Source: Parachlorella kessleri
Taxonomy: Eukaryota > Chlorophyta > Trebouxiophyceae > Chlorellales > Chlorellaceae
Direction: 5' to 3'
Length of the DNA: 64,000 bases
NCBI GenBank assembly: GCA_001598975.1
Contig: BBXU01000961.1
Span: 1 to 64,000, forward strand
In this document: piece by piece, positions 22,507-34,200 of the stretch
Layout: every line of letters begins with the position of its first letter
Numbering within the stretch: position 1 is the first letter of the stretch
Made by a program: the position numbers and the translations under genes
Notes under the pieces: generated by a model
What the model was told of the DNA's origin: nothing
Database searches by the model: none
The model's input: only the letters and a program-made list of their open reading frames with translations

Positions 22507-25500
22507 ATGACACATGTGACACGCCCGCTGGCTCAGTGGCTCCTGCCTCTGACGCTCACACTACTATGTGGGGGAGCAGCACCGCAGCAGGCGGCCGCCG
22601 CTAACACTAGCACAACGACCAGCGACTTGCTGAGCAGCGCACTCACCAGCTACCTGCCGTCTAGGATAGCCTACGTGCAGCAGCTGCTCAACTATACGGA
22701 GGAGCACCAGAGGGTTCCTGTGCAGGACTACTCCACAGGGCCTCCCCCAGGCTGGGTCTTCATCTCACCAAGTGAGGGCTGGCGCCTGGCAAACAGCAGC
22801 GGCAGCGGACAGTCTGCGAGCCCACGCGCAGCGGCACGCAGGCTCCTAGCAGGCAGCAGCGTTGACTACTGGGGCGGCATCAACAGCAGCGCTACATACA
22901 GGGGCGCGGGCAGCGGGGGGCAGGGGTTGGCAGCTGATGGAGGGCCCACGGTGTCGACAGACTCCCTGCTGCACCTCCCTGATGGGAGCATAGACGGGTA
23001 GGCAGGGCACCCGCGCATGGTGTTGAATGGCATGCACCTGGAAGTCAGCACTCACAGGATCAAGGGTGGCTTTCTTGTCACTTTATATCAGTGCTTCCGG
23101 GTCTGCCTTAGGATGGATGAACTGCCCACCGGAGCCCCTTGAACACCGGCATGTTGGAGAGGGAAAGCATAGTCTCCAAGGCTCTTGCAGGCGGGCGCTC
23201 GAAGAGAACCCTATCACAGTGTTGGTTTGCAAATTAGCATCATGGCTGCTGGCCCATGGCTGGTTCATACCCACACACGCAGTTAATGCAGCTTGGGTAC
23301 AAAAGCAGCGAATAAAGTAGTAATAAGCGTCCCTCTGTGGCTGCCATATGTGACCACGCCCTTGCACGCCCCCTGGCCAGCCAGCTATGTTTGTGGTGCA
23401 TCGTGCAGGAGGATAACCCCTCCCCCACAAACTCCGCCACCACCCCAGGATGGGTCGCTGCTCTTCTTTCCCAATGGGACCATGAAGGACCGGTCGCCGC
23501 CGCCCCCCAGTCCCAGCCCGCCCCCGCCGTCACCACCTTTGCCCAGCCCCAGCCACCCACTAGCCAGGTGCTGATAGATCTTGCCATCTTTCGCCTTCAT
23601 TATGCATAAGAGTGGCATATGCTGTGGCAGGATAGGCAGCGAGGGAGGGCAGTTGGTATGGCTGGCTTTGGCTTTGGGTGGCAAGTTGGGCGTGTACTGG
23701 CAGCTTGCTTGCTTGAGGCACTCCTCCCGACTAGGGTGGGCTGGTAGGCTTGATGTTGTGGCCGTCAACCTGGCTTTGTTCTTGTGCAGCCCACCGCCAC
23801 CCAGCGACATTGTTTCAGTCCCACCGCCGTCTAGCTCACAGCAGCCATCTCCCCCACCCCCAAGCCCTGGTGATGTTGTGTCGACCCCGCCACCACACAG
23901 CCCGCAGCAGCCCTTCCCTCCACCCCCAAGCCCGGGTGATGTGATCTCCACCCCGCCACCCCGTAGCCCACAGCAGCCATCGCCCCCACCCCCAAGCCCG
24001 GGTGATGTGGTGTCAACCCCACCGCCCCGCAGCCCGCAGCAGCCCTCGCCTCCACCCCCGAGCCCTGGTGATGTGGTGTCTACTCCGCCGCCACATAGCC
24101 CGCAGCAGCCCTCCCCCTCGCCCCAGAATCCCAGTCCGCCTCTGCCCAGGTGGGAAGCATGCAGCTGACCACAGATAGCAATGCATGTCACCTGTGTGCA
24201 TGGCATGTAGCTTGCAGGCCTTCTCATTGCGGCGCAACTTGTCATGGAAGAGATATGTGTGGGAGCCAGCCGAGCATCTACTACCAGCCTGGATAGTGTT
24301 GCTAGCAGTGCGCTGACTAGCTGACAAGGTTTGGCAGCAACTGAGAGTGGGTACCCCCTGTCTGTCCCTTCGCACTGCAGCCCCCCTCCTCCAAGCCCCT
24401 TAGCGCAGTCTCCCCCACCGCCAGATATAAGCCCACCATCTCCTAGGTAAGCTGAGAACAGCCACGGCTGAGCGCCCGGGTGGCCGTGAAAATGTAAGGG
24501 AGTGGTGGCCAGTTGGCTTGTCAGGCACTTGTAATTGAGAGCTGAGCTGCAGTGCTCTCTAGGTCATGCAAATTCACAGTGGGATGAGAACTTGAGCATG
24601 TGCAGGTAGTCTTGACAGGGATCTTAAGAGTTGCCTTCTCAACTCGTCTTTCTGCCTTCCCTGTAGCTCATTACCGCCCAGCTCTTCGCCAGCGCAACCG
24701 AGCCCCGACCCCTCCCCCCTGCTGCCTCGCCAGCGCAGCCCAGCCCCTCCCTTTCCCCTCCCGCTGAGTCCCCAGCGCAGCCCAGCCCACTTCCATCCCC
24801 TCCCGCCGAGTCACCGGCGCAGCCCAGCCCCATCCCCTCACCTCCAGCCGAGTCCCCAGCGCAGCCCAGCCCAGTTCCATCCCCTCCCGCCGAGTCACCG
24901 GCGCAGCCCAGCCCCATCCCCTCACCTCCAGCCGAGTCCCCAGCGCAGCCCAGCCCACTTCCATCCCCTCCCGCCGAGTCACCGGCGCAGCCCAGCCCCA
25001 CCCCCTCGCCGCCAGCCGAATCACCAGCGCAGCCCAGCACAAGCCCGTCCCCTCCCGCCGAGTCTCCAGCGCAGCCCAGCCCACTTCCATCCCCTCCAGC
25101 TGAGTCACCAGCGCAGCCCAGCCCTAGCCTACCGCCCCCGAGCCCCAGCTCCCCGCCGCCCACTGCTAGCCCTCCACCTCCCAGCCCCAGCCCACCACCC
25201 CCAAGCTCTCCCAGCCCACCACCGCCCAGCCCAAGCCCGCCGCCGCCCCGCCCTCCTAGCCCACCCCCGCCCAGCCCAAGCCCACCACCCCCCAGGTTTG
25301 TTCCTGACAGGCAACAGCATATCTAAGCGCCAGAGCCTCGCTTTCTTTGTGTCAACACTTGCGTGGAGTAGGCTTGGCAGAGGATGACTGTCCTGTGCGG
25401 CAGGCGCGTGATGCCACCCAGCGTGCTTCAAAACATGCCACGCATCATGTTCACTGCTCACTCACACGTTTCGCTCATCCTGTCACTCCTTTGGGCGGCC

Positions 25501-28500
25501 ATGCAGCCCACCGTCACCTCCACCCCCAACGCCTCCTTCTCCCCCGCCACCAAGGTGTGTGCAAGCGCGTGCAATGCAGTTGCCACCTCAGCGGAGCATG
25601 GTGTGCCTGAGCAAAGTGCATGCAAGTTTGCCTGTCTCCAGCATGCAAGCAGAAAGCAACAGGCCTGCAAGTGGCATGCCGTGAACCATGGTAGGTGAGG
25701 GACTGGGACCATCTTGCAGCGCTTAAAAAGACTGAAACCAGCTGCTTAAACCGCCGTGCAGCCCACCATCCCCGCCCCCTCCCGGCCCACCCTCCCCGCC
25801 ACCCCCCAGGTATGTGAAAACCACCTCCCCTGTTGGGTTCACTCACAGCGTTCACAGCGAGCAGCGCTTGCCCTCAAGGGGCATTCTACGCATGCCCTCT
25901 GGCTTTGCCTGGACACCATCCTTTGCACAAGGTCCGAGCCGCCATGTACACCGGCCTAGCCTACGAAGCGAGCGAATGTGATCTCCAACGATTGCAACAA
26001 GTGTCACTCTTGTCACTGTTCCGCAGGCCTCCCTCGCCGCCACCACCCAGCCCACCCTCACCCCCGCCTCCCAGGCCCCCTAGTCCACCACCGCGGCCCC
26101 CGTCCCCGCCGCCTCCTAGCCCGCCCGCGCCGCCTTCGCCCCCGCCACCACCGCCGCCGCCGCCGCCAAAGACCACTGTGCGGCAAATGGCTTTGTGTCC
26201 TGCATCCTGTTCTGCCTGTCTACAGCTCCTTAGTTCCAGCTTCTAATTGAGCTTTGCCACTAGCCAGGGCCTCTCCGTTCAAAGTATCTGACGAGCGCTG
26301 CAGTGCAGTGCAGCATGCCTTGCGTCCTGAGGGTGACACCCTGTTCCACTGGCTGCAGCTCCCTCAGCCGTCCTGGAGCTTCCCTGACTTCGCCATGTTC
26401 ACAGACTGCCCCGACACGGCCAGCGTCCGCCGGTGGGGTGTGATAGGAGACGGCGTCACAGACAATGGGGGTGAGGCCAGTGCGCAACAGCACCCAGCTA
26501 GGGCTTGCACCCGGTCGTGACGTGAGCCAACCATGACATCCCATGTAATGCACTATTAGGCGAGAAATCTCATATTAGAAGCACGGTTTCATTATGCTCA
26601 GCTGCATTGCCTTTACCCGCTTGGGTTGTTTGTGCAATAGGAAGATTGAGGCTTGGCCTACCCCCTTTCCTGCAGGTGCCCTGGTACAGGCCGATGCAGA
26701 CCCCACAACAACCTTCCTGTACTTCCCACCAGGTGTCTACAGGTTGACAGGCGGCATCACCGTCAACAAGCGCATCGTTGCAGGTCAGTGGGCTTGCCTT
26801 CAGCTCAGGCGCTCTTGAGCTGCAGTGGTCCTACACTCTGGGGGCCTTGGGTGGTTCAAGAAATCCTAGGGTTAGCTCAGCAAGTGTTTATGCAAGAAAG
26901 CCACCCAGTCACTCCTGAGCGACCGACTAGTGGTGAATGTGCTGCAGGGTATGGAGCATCCTTCTGGATAGACGTTGGGTCGTTGCTGGTTGTGACTCAG
27001 CAGCCGCACAGCTGGAGCCAGGGTGGAGTAGGCAACGCCCTCTTCAGTGGGCCAGGTAAATCATTTGTGAATCAAGTGCAGGGTTTTGGTGGGGACAGGC
27101 AACCAAGGCTTGCCTGCTTCTGTTGCCCAGCTGTTTGGTAGCTGGCCAATGTCACGTTCCTGAAGCCTCCACTTTGCCACCACTGCTTGCATACAGCCTG
27201 GCCCCCTGTCATCTTTGTTACCGAAGCACTCACAAGGAGCATGCCTGCTTCAAGCGGAAGTCAACAATGCGAAGTCAAAAATGCGCCCATCCATCTTCCA
27301 TGCCATGCAGGAGCGGTGAGGCTGAACGGGGCCCGCATCGAGGCCTACCCCAGGTGGTTCCAGAGCCAAGGGGAGGGCGATGCAGCTGCCCTCCAGCAAG
27401 CCTCAGACTCCTGCCAGGGCACCTGCACCGTCATGCTGACCCGCAACTACTACATGGAAACCGTGAGTGTCAAGGCCGGGGACATGGCAATGCTTACTCC
27501 CTTCATGCCAACCTGGCTTTGTGCAGCCAGCTCCATGTGCCTACTCTTTGGAGGGCTTGCTGTGGGATTTGTAGGGTGCCCTCCCTGCCTGGCGGTTTGT
27601 AGGACGCCCTCCCTGCCTGGCGGTCTGCACACTACACTTTTCCATTTTTGGAAAGCAACTCGCCATCTGACCCCCCTGCTGCCCCTCGATCCAGCATGGG
27701 GTATCTCTTGGATCCCTCTAACACCAACACTCAAACACCCCTACCTGTATGCAGACCTGGAACCTACAGCCCATGGCAGGCACCTTCTCCACCAATGCTG
27801 GCCTGCTGTTCCCCACGGCCGGCAACCAGGGTGCAGTAGTGCTACAACCTGGTACCTACCAGAACCCGGTCATCATTGGCGGCATCCACCAGTTTGCGAC
27901 TGGCTTTGGCCTCAAGATACCGGTAAGGACGGGTGTGCTGCACATGTAGCGAAACCTGCGCTCCTTCCAGGGATGGCAGGGTGTATATGTTGCCTGGTCG
28001 TTTAGTGCCTTGCCGCCGGCCCAACAACAAAGGAAATGAAGTTAGCCTTGCCTTCTTGGTGACATGGGACACTGAGCTTGAGAGGGATCCGTGCACTAGA
28101 AACCCCACGGCGGTGTAACATTCTCAGCACGGAGGTCCCACTGCAAGGTTTGTTCTCGTGCAATGCAGGGGGGCGTGAACGGAGTTGAGGTGCAGCTGGG
28201 GGGGCTGGGTAACAACGGTGATGGCATCCTGTTCTCACCTGGAGAGGGCTCTGGCGGCATCATCCAGAACGTGCAGATCATCCACATCTCCGCCCTCCCG
28301 GTAGGTAAAGAGACACTCGCACTGGCGCCCGCCACACTGCTGTCTGACCCCTTCCTGTCACGTGCATTTCCACTGTAAAGAGACACTGCATGCACCTTTT
28401 GCTGTAAAAAGTGTTGTGTGGAGATCACATCATGCCATGCTTCCGCAAGAAGTTGAATGGGTCTGTGACGAAAACACATTGAGGGTGTGCCATTGAGGGG

Positions 28501-30313
28501 CCAGAGAAGGGACCTGTACGCAACTTCAGCCTGGCTTGGTGGGCTGCAGGCCAATCAAAACGCGGTCACCTTTGCAGCCACCGATGCCAGCCAGCAGATA
28601 GTGAACACCATAGTGCGGGGTAACTTTGTGGTTGCCTCTGGCTTCCTGTTCTCCAGCAGTCAATCCGCCTCTGTCTTCTTCCGAGGAGCGGCGCCGCAGC
28701 TTACAAACACAAAAGTTATCTGGCAGGTACGAGCGTGGTTTCCACTGTGACACACAGCGGCACAGGCTTGCCACCTGTTCTTGCAACAGTTGTCTGCTTT
28801 GCGTGGTTAGGCCTGCCCACAAGCCGCTCAATGCCAGTCTTTCCTGCAGATGGATAGCAGTAGTATGGCGTGGCAGCACGAGTGGCTCTGCTGAGCGAGG
28901 TTGTGCCTGGCATGGCTGGTATTGCAGGCTGACGATGCAGCCCAGTTCAATGGGCTCACCATGCATGCACTCCTTCAAAGCCAGGCCAGCGGGCCCATCA
29001 ACAACTTCCATTTTGAGATCACTTCCTGGGCGGGGGGCTTCGAGCCCCCTGGGAGAGCAGTCGATGGCGCCTTCAAGTGAGTCCCCTCGCCAAGCCTGGC
29101 TGCCTTGCGTCTGCATCTGGGAGACCCAGCAGTACTGTTTGCGGCCAGTTGCCAGGGCTAAGCAGTGGCCAAGGCTGTTGTTGGAAGGAGCACATTGCAC
29201 ACCCGCAATGACTCAGCCATACCTACCCGATGTGGTGGGGTGGTAGTTCAGCAGAGCATTGCAGCTCAGCGTTTGTTCCTCTGCTGGCCTGCAGCAACCT
29301 CGTGGCGCTGCTCACCACCGCCCAAGAGTTTGACTTTAGGTACTTCCTGTGGCTCAGCGGCACCGGGAATCAGGTGTGTACCTCGCCTTGCCTCAGTCCC
29401 TTCCAGCCTGCATTGACTCAGCTCAGTGCTACTACCCCGCCCTGGCCTGCCGCAGTCCTGTAGAGGTCCTGCGGGTAAAAGTCTGAAGACATACATAACT
29501 GAACTCTCCTTGGCCGCAGATATCCCTGGGGGCTACTGGGGGGCCATTTGTGGAGATGACCCTGCCGACCGTTTCCAACGGGTTGAGCAGCTTCAACTCT
29601 GGGAACGCGCTGACAGACCAGGTCAGCACCACCGTAGCACACTGGAAAAGGGCCTCTCACACAAAAGCGCCCAGCTTGCTAGAGAGCGCACTGCATAAGC
29701 CTTGCCTGCACCCCACCATGCCAGTGGTGGCGATGGAGCAGGCAATCAGCCATGCCTGCGCACAGTACCAGAGCTGAAGCAGTATCAGAAATGCCGAAAC
29801 CTCCCCTACCCATTGCCTCCTCACCCATGGCATGTTGCATGTTGGCCAGTGCAGGTGGCATATGTCGGGGCCCAGACTTATGGGGACTGGGCACCTGGCG
29901 AAGTCCGCACATTCTACTACTACAATAACTTTGCTGTCTTGAGTGGGGCGCCCATGAAGTGGATACCCTTCCGCGCATGGAACCCGTCCGTAATATGTGC
30001 TGGCTTTCAGGACCAGTCCACGCAAGTAAGTGCCCAGGCCTACACACACGCAAGGTTCCTTGATGAACAAGGGTTGCTGGACTGCATGGGTGAAAAGAGT
30101 GACCGTCGAGTTCGAATCTACCGCTTCCGTACATTGATGTTTCTGAGCAAATCACCAAGCGTCTCTTAGGAAGCGAAGGCCCTGGTGATTTGCCTGCTGT
30201 AGGACAATGCCTACCAGATAGCTGTCAACCTCAAGAATGCAGCCCAGTGGACCATCCCGGCTGCCTGGAACCTGCGCGTGCGCTTTGCTGTCCAAGTGGG
30301 GACCTTTCCATGA
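22507..30313 (+). CDS. Secreted Pro-rich (pherophorin-like) protein fused to a pectate-lyase-3-type domain
   Basis: Twenty exons: 22507-22997, 23409-23567, 23790-24149, 24381-24446, 24667-25295, 25507-25554, 25762-25809, 26027-26177, 26314-26470, 26676-26783, 26948-27055, 27311-27462, 27755-27922, 28169-28300, 28550-28726, 28928-29076, 29295-29373, 29520-29621, 29855-30025, 30203-30313. All phases agree except one base missing in exon 5 (near 24714-24719). With that base the model is 1,188 residues. Order: signal peptide (PLAQWLLPLTLTLLCGG), unique region to about 215, Pro-rich region about 217-648, then residues 652-1188. The last part opens with SVRRWGVIGDGVTDNG and TTFLYFPPGVYRLTGGITVN, the N-terminal signature of Pectate_lyase_3 beta-helix proteins, which include glucanases of the GH55 type. 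Repeated short strands follow (GGIIQNVQIIHI; TIVRGNFVVASGFLF). The Pro-rich part should be hydroxyprolinated and wall-bound. The substrate is unknown, and catalytic residues could not be assigned. The alternative ATG at 22471 would bury the signal peptide. Confidence 0.85.
23830..24149 (+). repeat. Coding tandem repeat, about 24 residues, Pro-rich
   Basis: Within exon 3 of the lyase fusion a unit of the form SPQQPSPPPPSPGDVVSTPP, ending in P plus H/R, recurs about four to five times with small changes (HSPQQPF, RSPQQPS; GDVI/GDVV). DNA units are about 72 bases. Ser-Pro-Pro-Pro-Pro is the classic site for proline hydroxylation and arabinosylation in extensin/pherophorin-type wall proteins. Confidence 0.85.
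24725..25130 (+). repeat. Coding tandem repeat, PSPPAESPAQPSP type
   Basis: Exon 5 of the lyase fusion carries about nine copies of a unit close to PSPPAESPAQPSPLP, about 42 bases each. The middle is nearly invariant and the residue after PSP varies (L, I, V, T). It then runs into plain SPPPP sequence to 25295. The acidic Glu in each unit distinguishes it from the repeat in exon 3. Confidence 0.85.
27569..27624. repeat. Tandem duplication of 28 bp in an intron
   Basis: Two units of 28 bases, 27569-27596 and 27597-27624, differ at two positions (GGGTG versus GGACG in the centre). It lies in the intron between the exons ending at 27462 and starting at 27755 and does not touch splice sites. Confidence 0.8.
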
Positions 30314-31222
30314 GGGTGCCCAGCACAGCTGACGGTGCCCTTGGCAGGGCACTTGGCGGCGCCGCAAGGCGCTGCAGCGGGTTTTGGCGGCAGCTTCCCC
30401 TGGCATTCGCATGTTGGGTGCATGTGACAGCACTGCTCAGTTGCTTCGATCTTTTCTACTTGGTCTACTTTGGTTATACTTAGGCGCCCACCTGGGCGCC
30501 CACCAAAGACTGCCTTGTACAGCTTCCTCTGCTTGAATACTTGTATGCATTATGTCTTGCTTTGGGCTCAATCCTGCAAATGCTGTTGCTTGACCTACCC
30601 CCCTCTCTACAACTCCGCCTGCCAAGCTGCTAAGGTAGTACCGGTCTGCCAAACCTCTGCCTTGAGAGGTTCGCTGGGTGCTCTCCTGCGCACATTGCAG
30701 CACAAATTATCCCTGCTGTGAGTGGGTTGTTGATGGTTGTGGCAGATTCTTCCTGCAGTCCATGTATTTATTGACTTTGTAAGGACCTTGGGAGAGTACG
30801 CTTAGCCTGGCGTTTCCTCTTGTCTCCTGTAACTCACTCGTGCCTACCGCAGCTGTGGTCCTTGGTTGGCTTCCAGGTAAAATCACTATCAAACTTGCAG
30901 AAGGACGGCCTTACCGTCCTGCCTGGCCCCAATTCTTCATCATACACCGGCATCCAGGTGGTAAGCTGTCACTCAAACCCAAGGGAGGACCATGCAGACA
31001 GAAGCATGCTGCTGAAAGTTTTTGAGTGGCGTACAGATTTTTGACCTGAAGAGGCATGATTAGGGCCATGATGACTAAGCAATACTCATACAGGTATTAA
31101 AATACTTGAATTCGGTTTCAATTGGAATTGCCTGCGGGGCCAATAAACTTACAGATGGGCCCTAACCTTTTCCGCAAGCTACTCGATAGTGACCTTGGAC
31201 TGTCGTGGATCACTTTCGAGTC
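30314..31222. other. Intergenic: 3' UTR of lyase fusion and promoter of GT47 copy B
   Basis: About 0.9 kb between two same-strand genes. No coding exon is supported. A TGTAA lies at 30828-30832. The last 150 bases before the GT47 ATG are AT-richer (around 31090-31150) and may hold the promoter, but no TATA box is clear. Confidence 0.45.
30828..30832 (+). terminator. TGTAA, candidate polyadenylation signal
   Basis: Green-algal polyadenylation 5-mer about 515 bases after the stop codon of the lyase fusion gene. Candidate only. Confidence 0.3.
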
Positions 31223-34200
31223 ATGAAAGCCCGATCCCCTCAACGCACCCCACGGCTTTCCTCAGACGGTGTCCGGCTGTCCGCAGCCTTGAAATTGGGT
31301 ATTTCTTTTCTTCTGACGTGCTTAGCCCTCGTGCAGTTTACGAGAGCACTTCTGCAGCCGCCAAATGAGCTGCCACAGGAGCCTGCCACAAAGAGCCTGC
31401 AGCCACGGCTCATCTCTCACGGCAAGCCCGCCTGGATGCAGTCCTTGCGAATCTGGAGCGAAAGCAGCACGGCCGGCAGCAGGAGGGGTCCTGTCGGCAC
31501 AGTACAGGTGCAGCAGGTATTCAAACCCTTGGAGTCAGCCAACACGGCAACCGCAGCAGCAGCGGTGCACCTTGGAGGGCTACAGCTGGGTCCTGGTGGC
31601 CATGTCAAGGTGCCATTCAGAACAGGACACACAGGTTACCAACGACCTTCAGGGGAACGCACCGTGAGCCGTCGGCAGATGGAGCTTCCAGCTGTCACTG
31701 GTGAAGCCAGCGAGCTGGAGCCAGCGCAGCAAGAACAGCAGATAGATGCAGGGAGGGCCGCACGCCTCGCAGACAAGTCGCACAAGCAAGGACAGCAGAT
31801 TATTAAATCCACAAAACAGCAGCAGGGTTCAAGAGCGCAGGTTGAACATGAACAGCAGGCAGAGCAACAGGCAGGGCAGGAGCCTCGGCTTTTAAGGCAG
31901 CGGCAGCAGCAGCAGCAGCAGCGGATACCCGGGCAGGAAACGTTGCTGGAAGACCAGATGCCCATCGCTGAATCAGAAGGGCAGGCTACACCTCAGCAGG
32001 CACTGTATGTTGGCCATGCAGATGCAGCTAGTACCAGCGATGCCTTAAGGGTTGCCTCAGGAGACACGCAGCAGGATGGCCTACACTTTTCACTGTACAT
32101 ACTTGAGGGCAACACAGTGCTGCGGCAAATCCCACACTTAGCACATGTGCAGTGTGATATTCACTCCCCACTGGTGGGTTCTTGAGCTGCCTTTACGCAT
32201 TTGCCGGGCATGCAGCACGGGTCTGTCGCCAAGTTGGTGAAGCCAAGCATGCAACACCCGGGCCAATGCCAGCTGGACAGTGTTGCCCAAGCCAGCTGCT
32301 TGTCATGAATAGGCCTGCCGCAGTGCAGTCCTCTAACTTGAACCTGAATGCATCTGTGCAGGTCTGGCCGCATGTCATGCGTGGTCGTGGAGTGGACTCT
32401 AGTCACTCCACCCCCCACTGGGCCTACCAGCACGCAGTGCAGTGGTGGGTCACCCAGGTGGGTAAGTGAGGGCTCAACCCCCCCTGGGTATCCTGCTGCA
32501 TGCACCTGCTGTGGGCAAGAACGCTCAACCTGAGTCCAGACTGACGCTGCTGTGCCGTGTGGGGTATCGTCACTTGCCTGCGCCTCGGCATGATCTACAG
32601 GGGCTGTGCCGGCACCCGTGTCCCTCCATGTTGGCGAACACACACCCAAATCATTGCCAGCCCAGCTGTCCCCACACAGGCCTTGCGCAACAGCACCTCC
32701 ATACGACTGGTTGACAGCATGGATGAAGCAGACCTCGTGTATGTAGACCTGTACTGCCTCTCCATGTGGTGGTGAGCTGCCGCTATGGGTGCATGCCCCT
32801 GCTGATATGCCACTGGTGGAATACCGGCATCACATGGAAGGTGGCAGCAGCTCGCTTTGCTGGGGATGGATCCCTTAACTTTGCCTATTGTGGCTGGGAT
32901 GCCCACCCCCTCCAGACATTGCCCGCCTTCGGACCCTCCGCCATGCCACTATATTGTGTAGAGCCTGCCATCACACCTACACCTAGCTTTCCGTGAGAGG
33001 ATGCAGGTATTCATTTCACAACCCACGCGGGGAGAGAAACCAGCCCCCACCAACAGGTGAAGAGATGTGGATGGCAGCTTCTGTCTGCGCTCGTATGTCA
33101 GGCTTGGATGGGAGCAAGCCTAGGCCTACATCGATGTGGGGATCCCAAAAGGGCAAGTGAGCTGCAACGGCTTACATCGTGGGGGACCACCCTGCCACTC
33201 ACTTGACTGCTTGCCTGGCAGTGGCCCCAGCCCCGCCAGCATTCAGAACTCATCTTGCTTGTTGTGCAGACTACAAGGTCTCTGTAGTGAGGCACATACA
33301 GCAGCTGGAGCGCTTCAGAAGGAAGCAAGGGGCGGACTTTGTGTTCTTGGAGTCACACCCAGGTATGCATGCTCTTGGGCCAGTCAGGCCTTCCCTGTCC
33401 CCTGTCACTCTTGCTGCCTACAGGGCTGCAGCTGTTGCTTGCTCCTTCTTGCTGCCTGGCTGCCTGAGAGTGTGCGGATTGCAAATGTCGTCAATAGCAC
33501 CATCGCACCCTTGCCTGCCATGATGCTGTGCAACAGCTCCATCGCAGGTTGCGCCCTACGCAGGGTTGGTCAACGTGCCGGGGACCCCACCGTTTGACCA
33601 GCAGGCAATGTGCACGGGGCTCCACAGGTCCTTCTGGCTGGTGTCGGAGAGTGCATCAGTCTGTAGGGAGAACCATCAGGTGAGCTGGGAAGCTTGATCC
33701 CCCACCTGTCAGCGGCAACTCCTCATGGGAGCGGCTTCTTTGCTTCTCAGCGGGCCCGGAAGGGTATCTGCATGGACACGTTATGCACCACGCTGGCTGG
33801 GCAGCTCTGTTTACTTCATGGTATGCTGGTGGTTCGTGTTGCCCTAACAAATCTCTTCAAGATAGTCAAATGTCCAATGCAAAAGCGCACTTTGGGATGC
33901 ACTGACTGCTACATACGTGGTGCATACATTTCGTTGGAGGCACACTAGTGCTGACCGCCTTTCCCGGGTCGGGCCCCCAGTGCAGGAGCCCGGCCCACAC
34001 CTGCTCCTGCCCTACAATACCGTGACCCACCTGCACCTAGAAAGGCCGCTCAAACGCAGCAGCAAGTCTATCTTCCTCTTCTACAGGTGTGTCACTCCAG
34101 CATGAGCAAAAAGAACACCTCACCATGGGATGGATGTCAGCACCCAGCACATGTTTCCTGGTGCTGCAGCCCATCTTAAGCGTAGGGCGTGTGCCTCTTG

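Noticed and set aside
23385..25163. Long Gly-rich open frames on the minus strand (23385-24245 and 24639-25163), resembling Gly-rich proteins
   Set aside because: They are exact antisense shadows of the Pro-rich repeats. The plus strand has the signal peptide, matched splice phases and a continuing downstream domain; the minus strand has none of these.
32761..32775. In-frame TGA after TGGTGG in GT47 copy B, considered as a selenocysteine codon because an SBP2-like gene is nearby
   Set aside because: A GTGAGC donor overlaps it, and the 50-base exon at 33007-33056 restores both phase and similarity to copy A, so the TGA is intronic.
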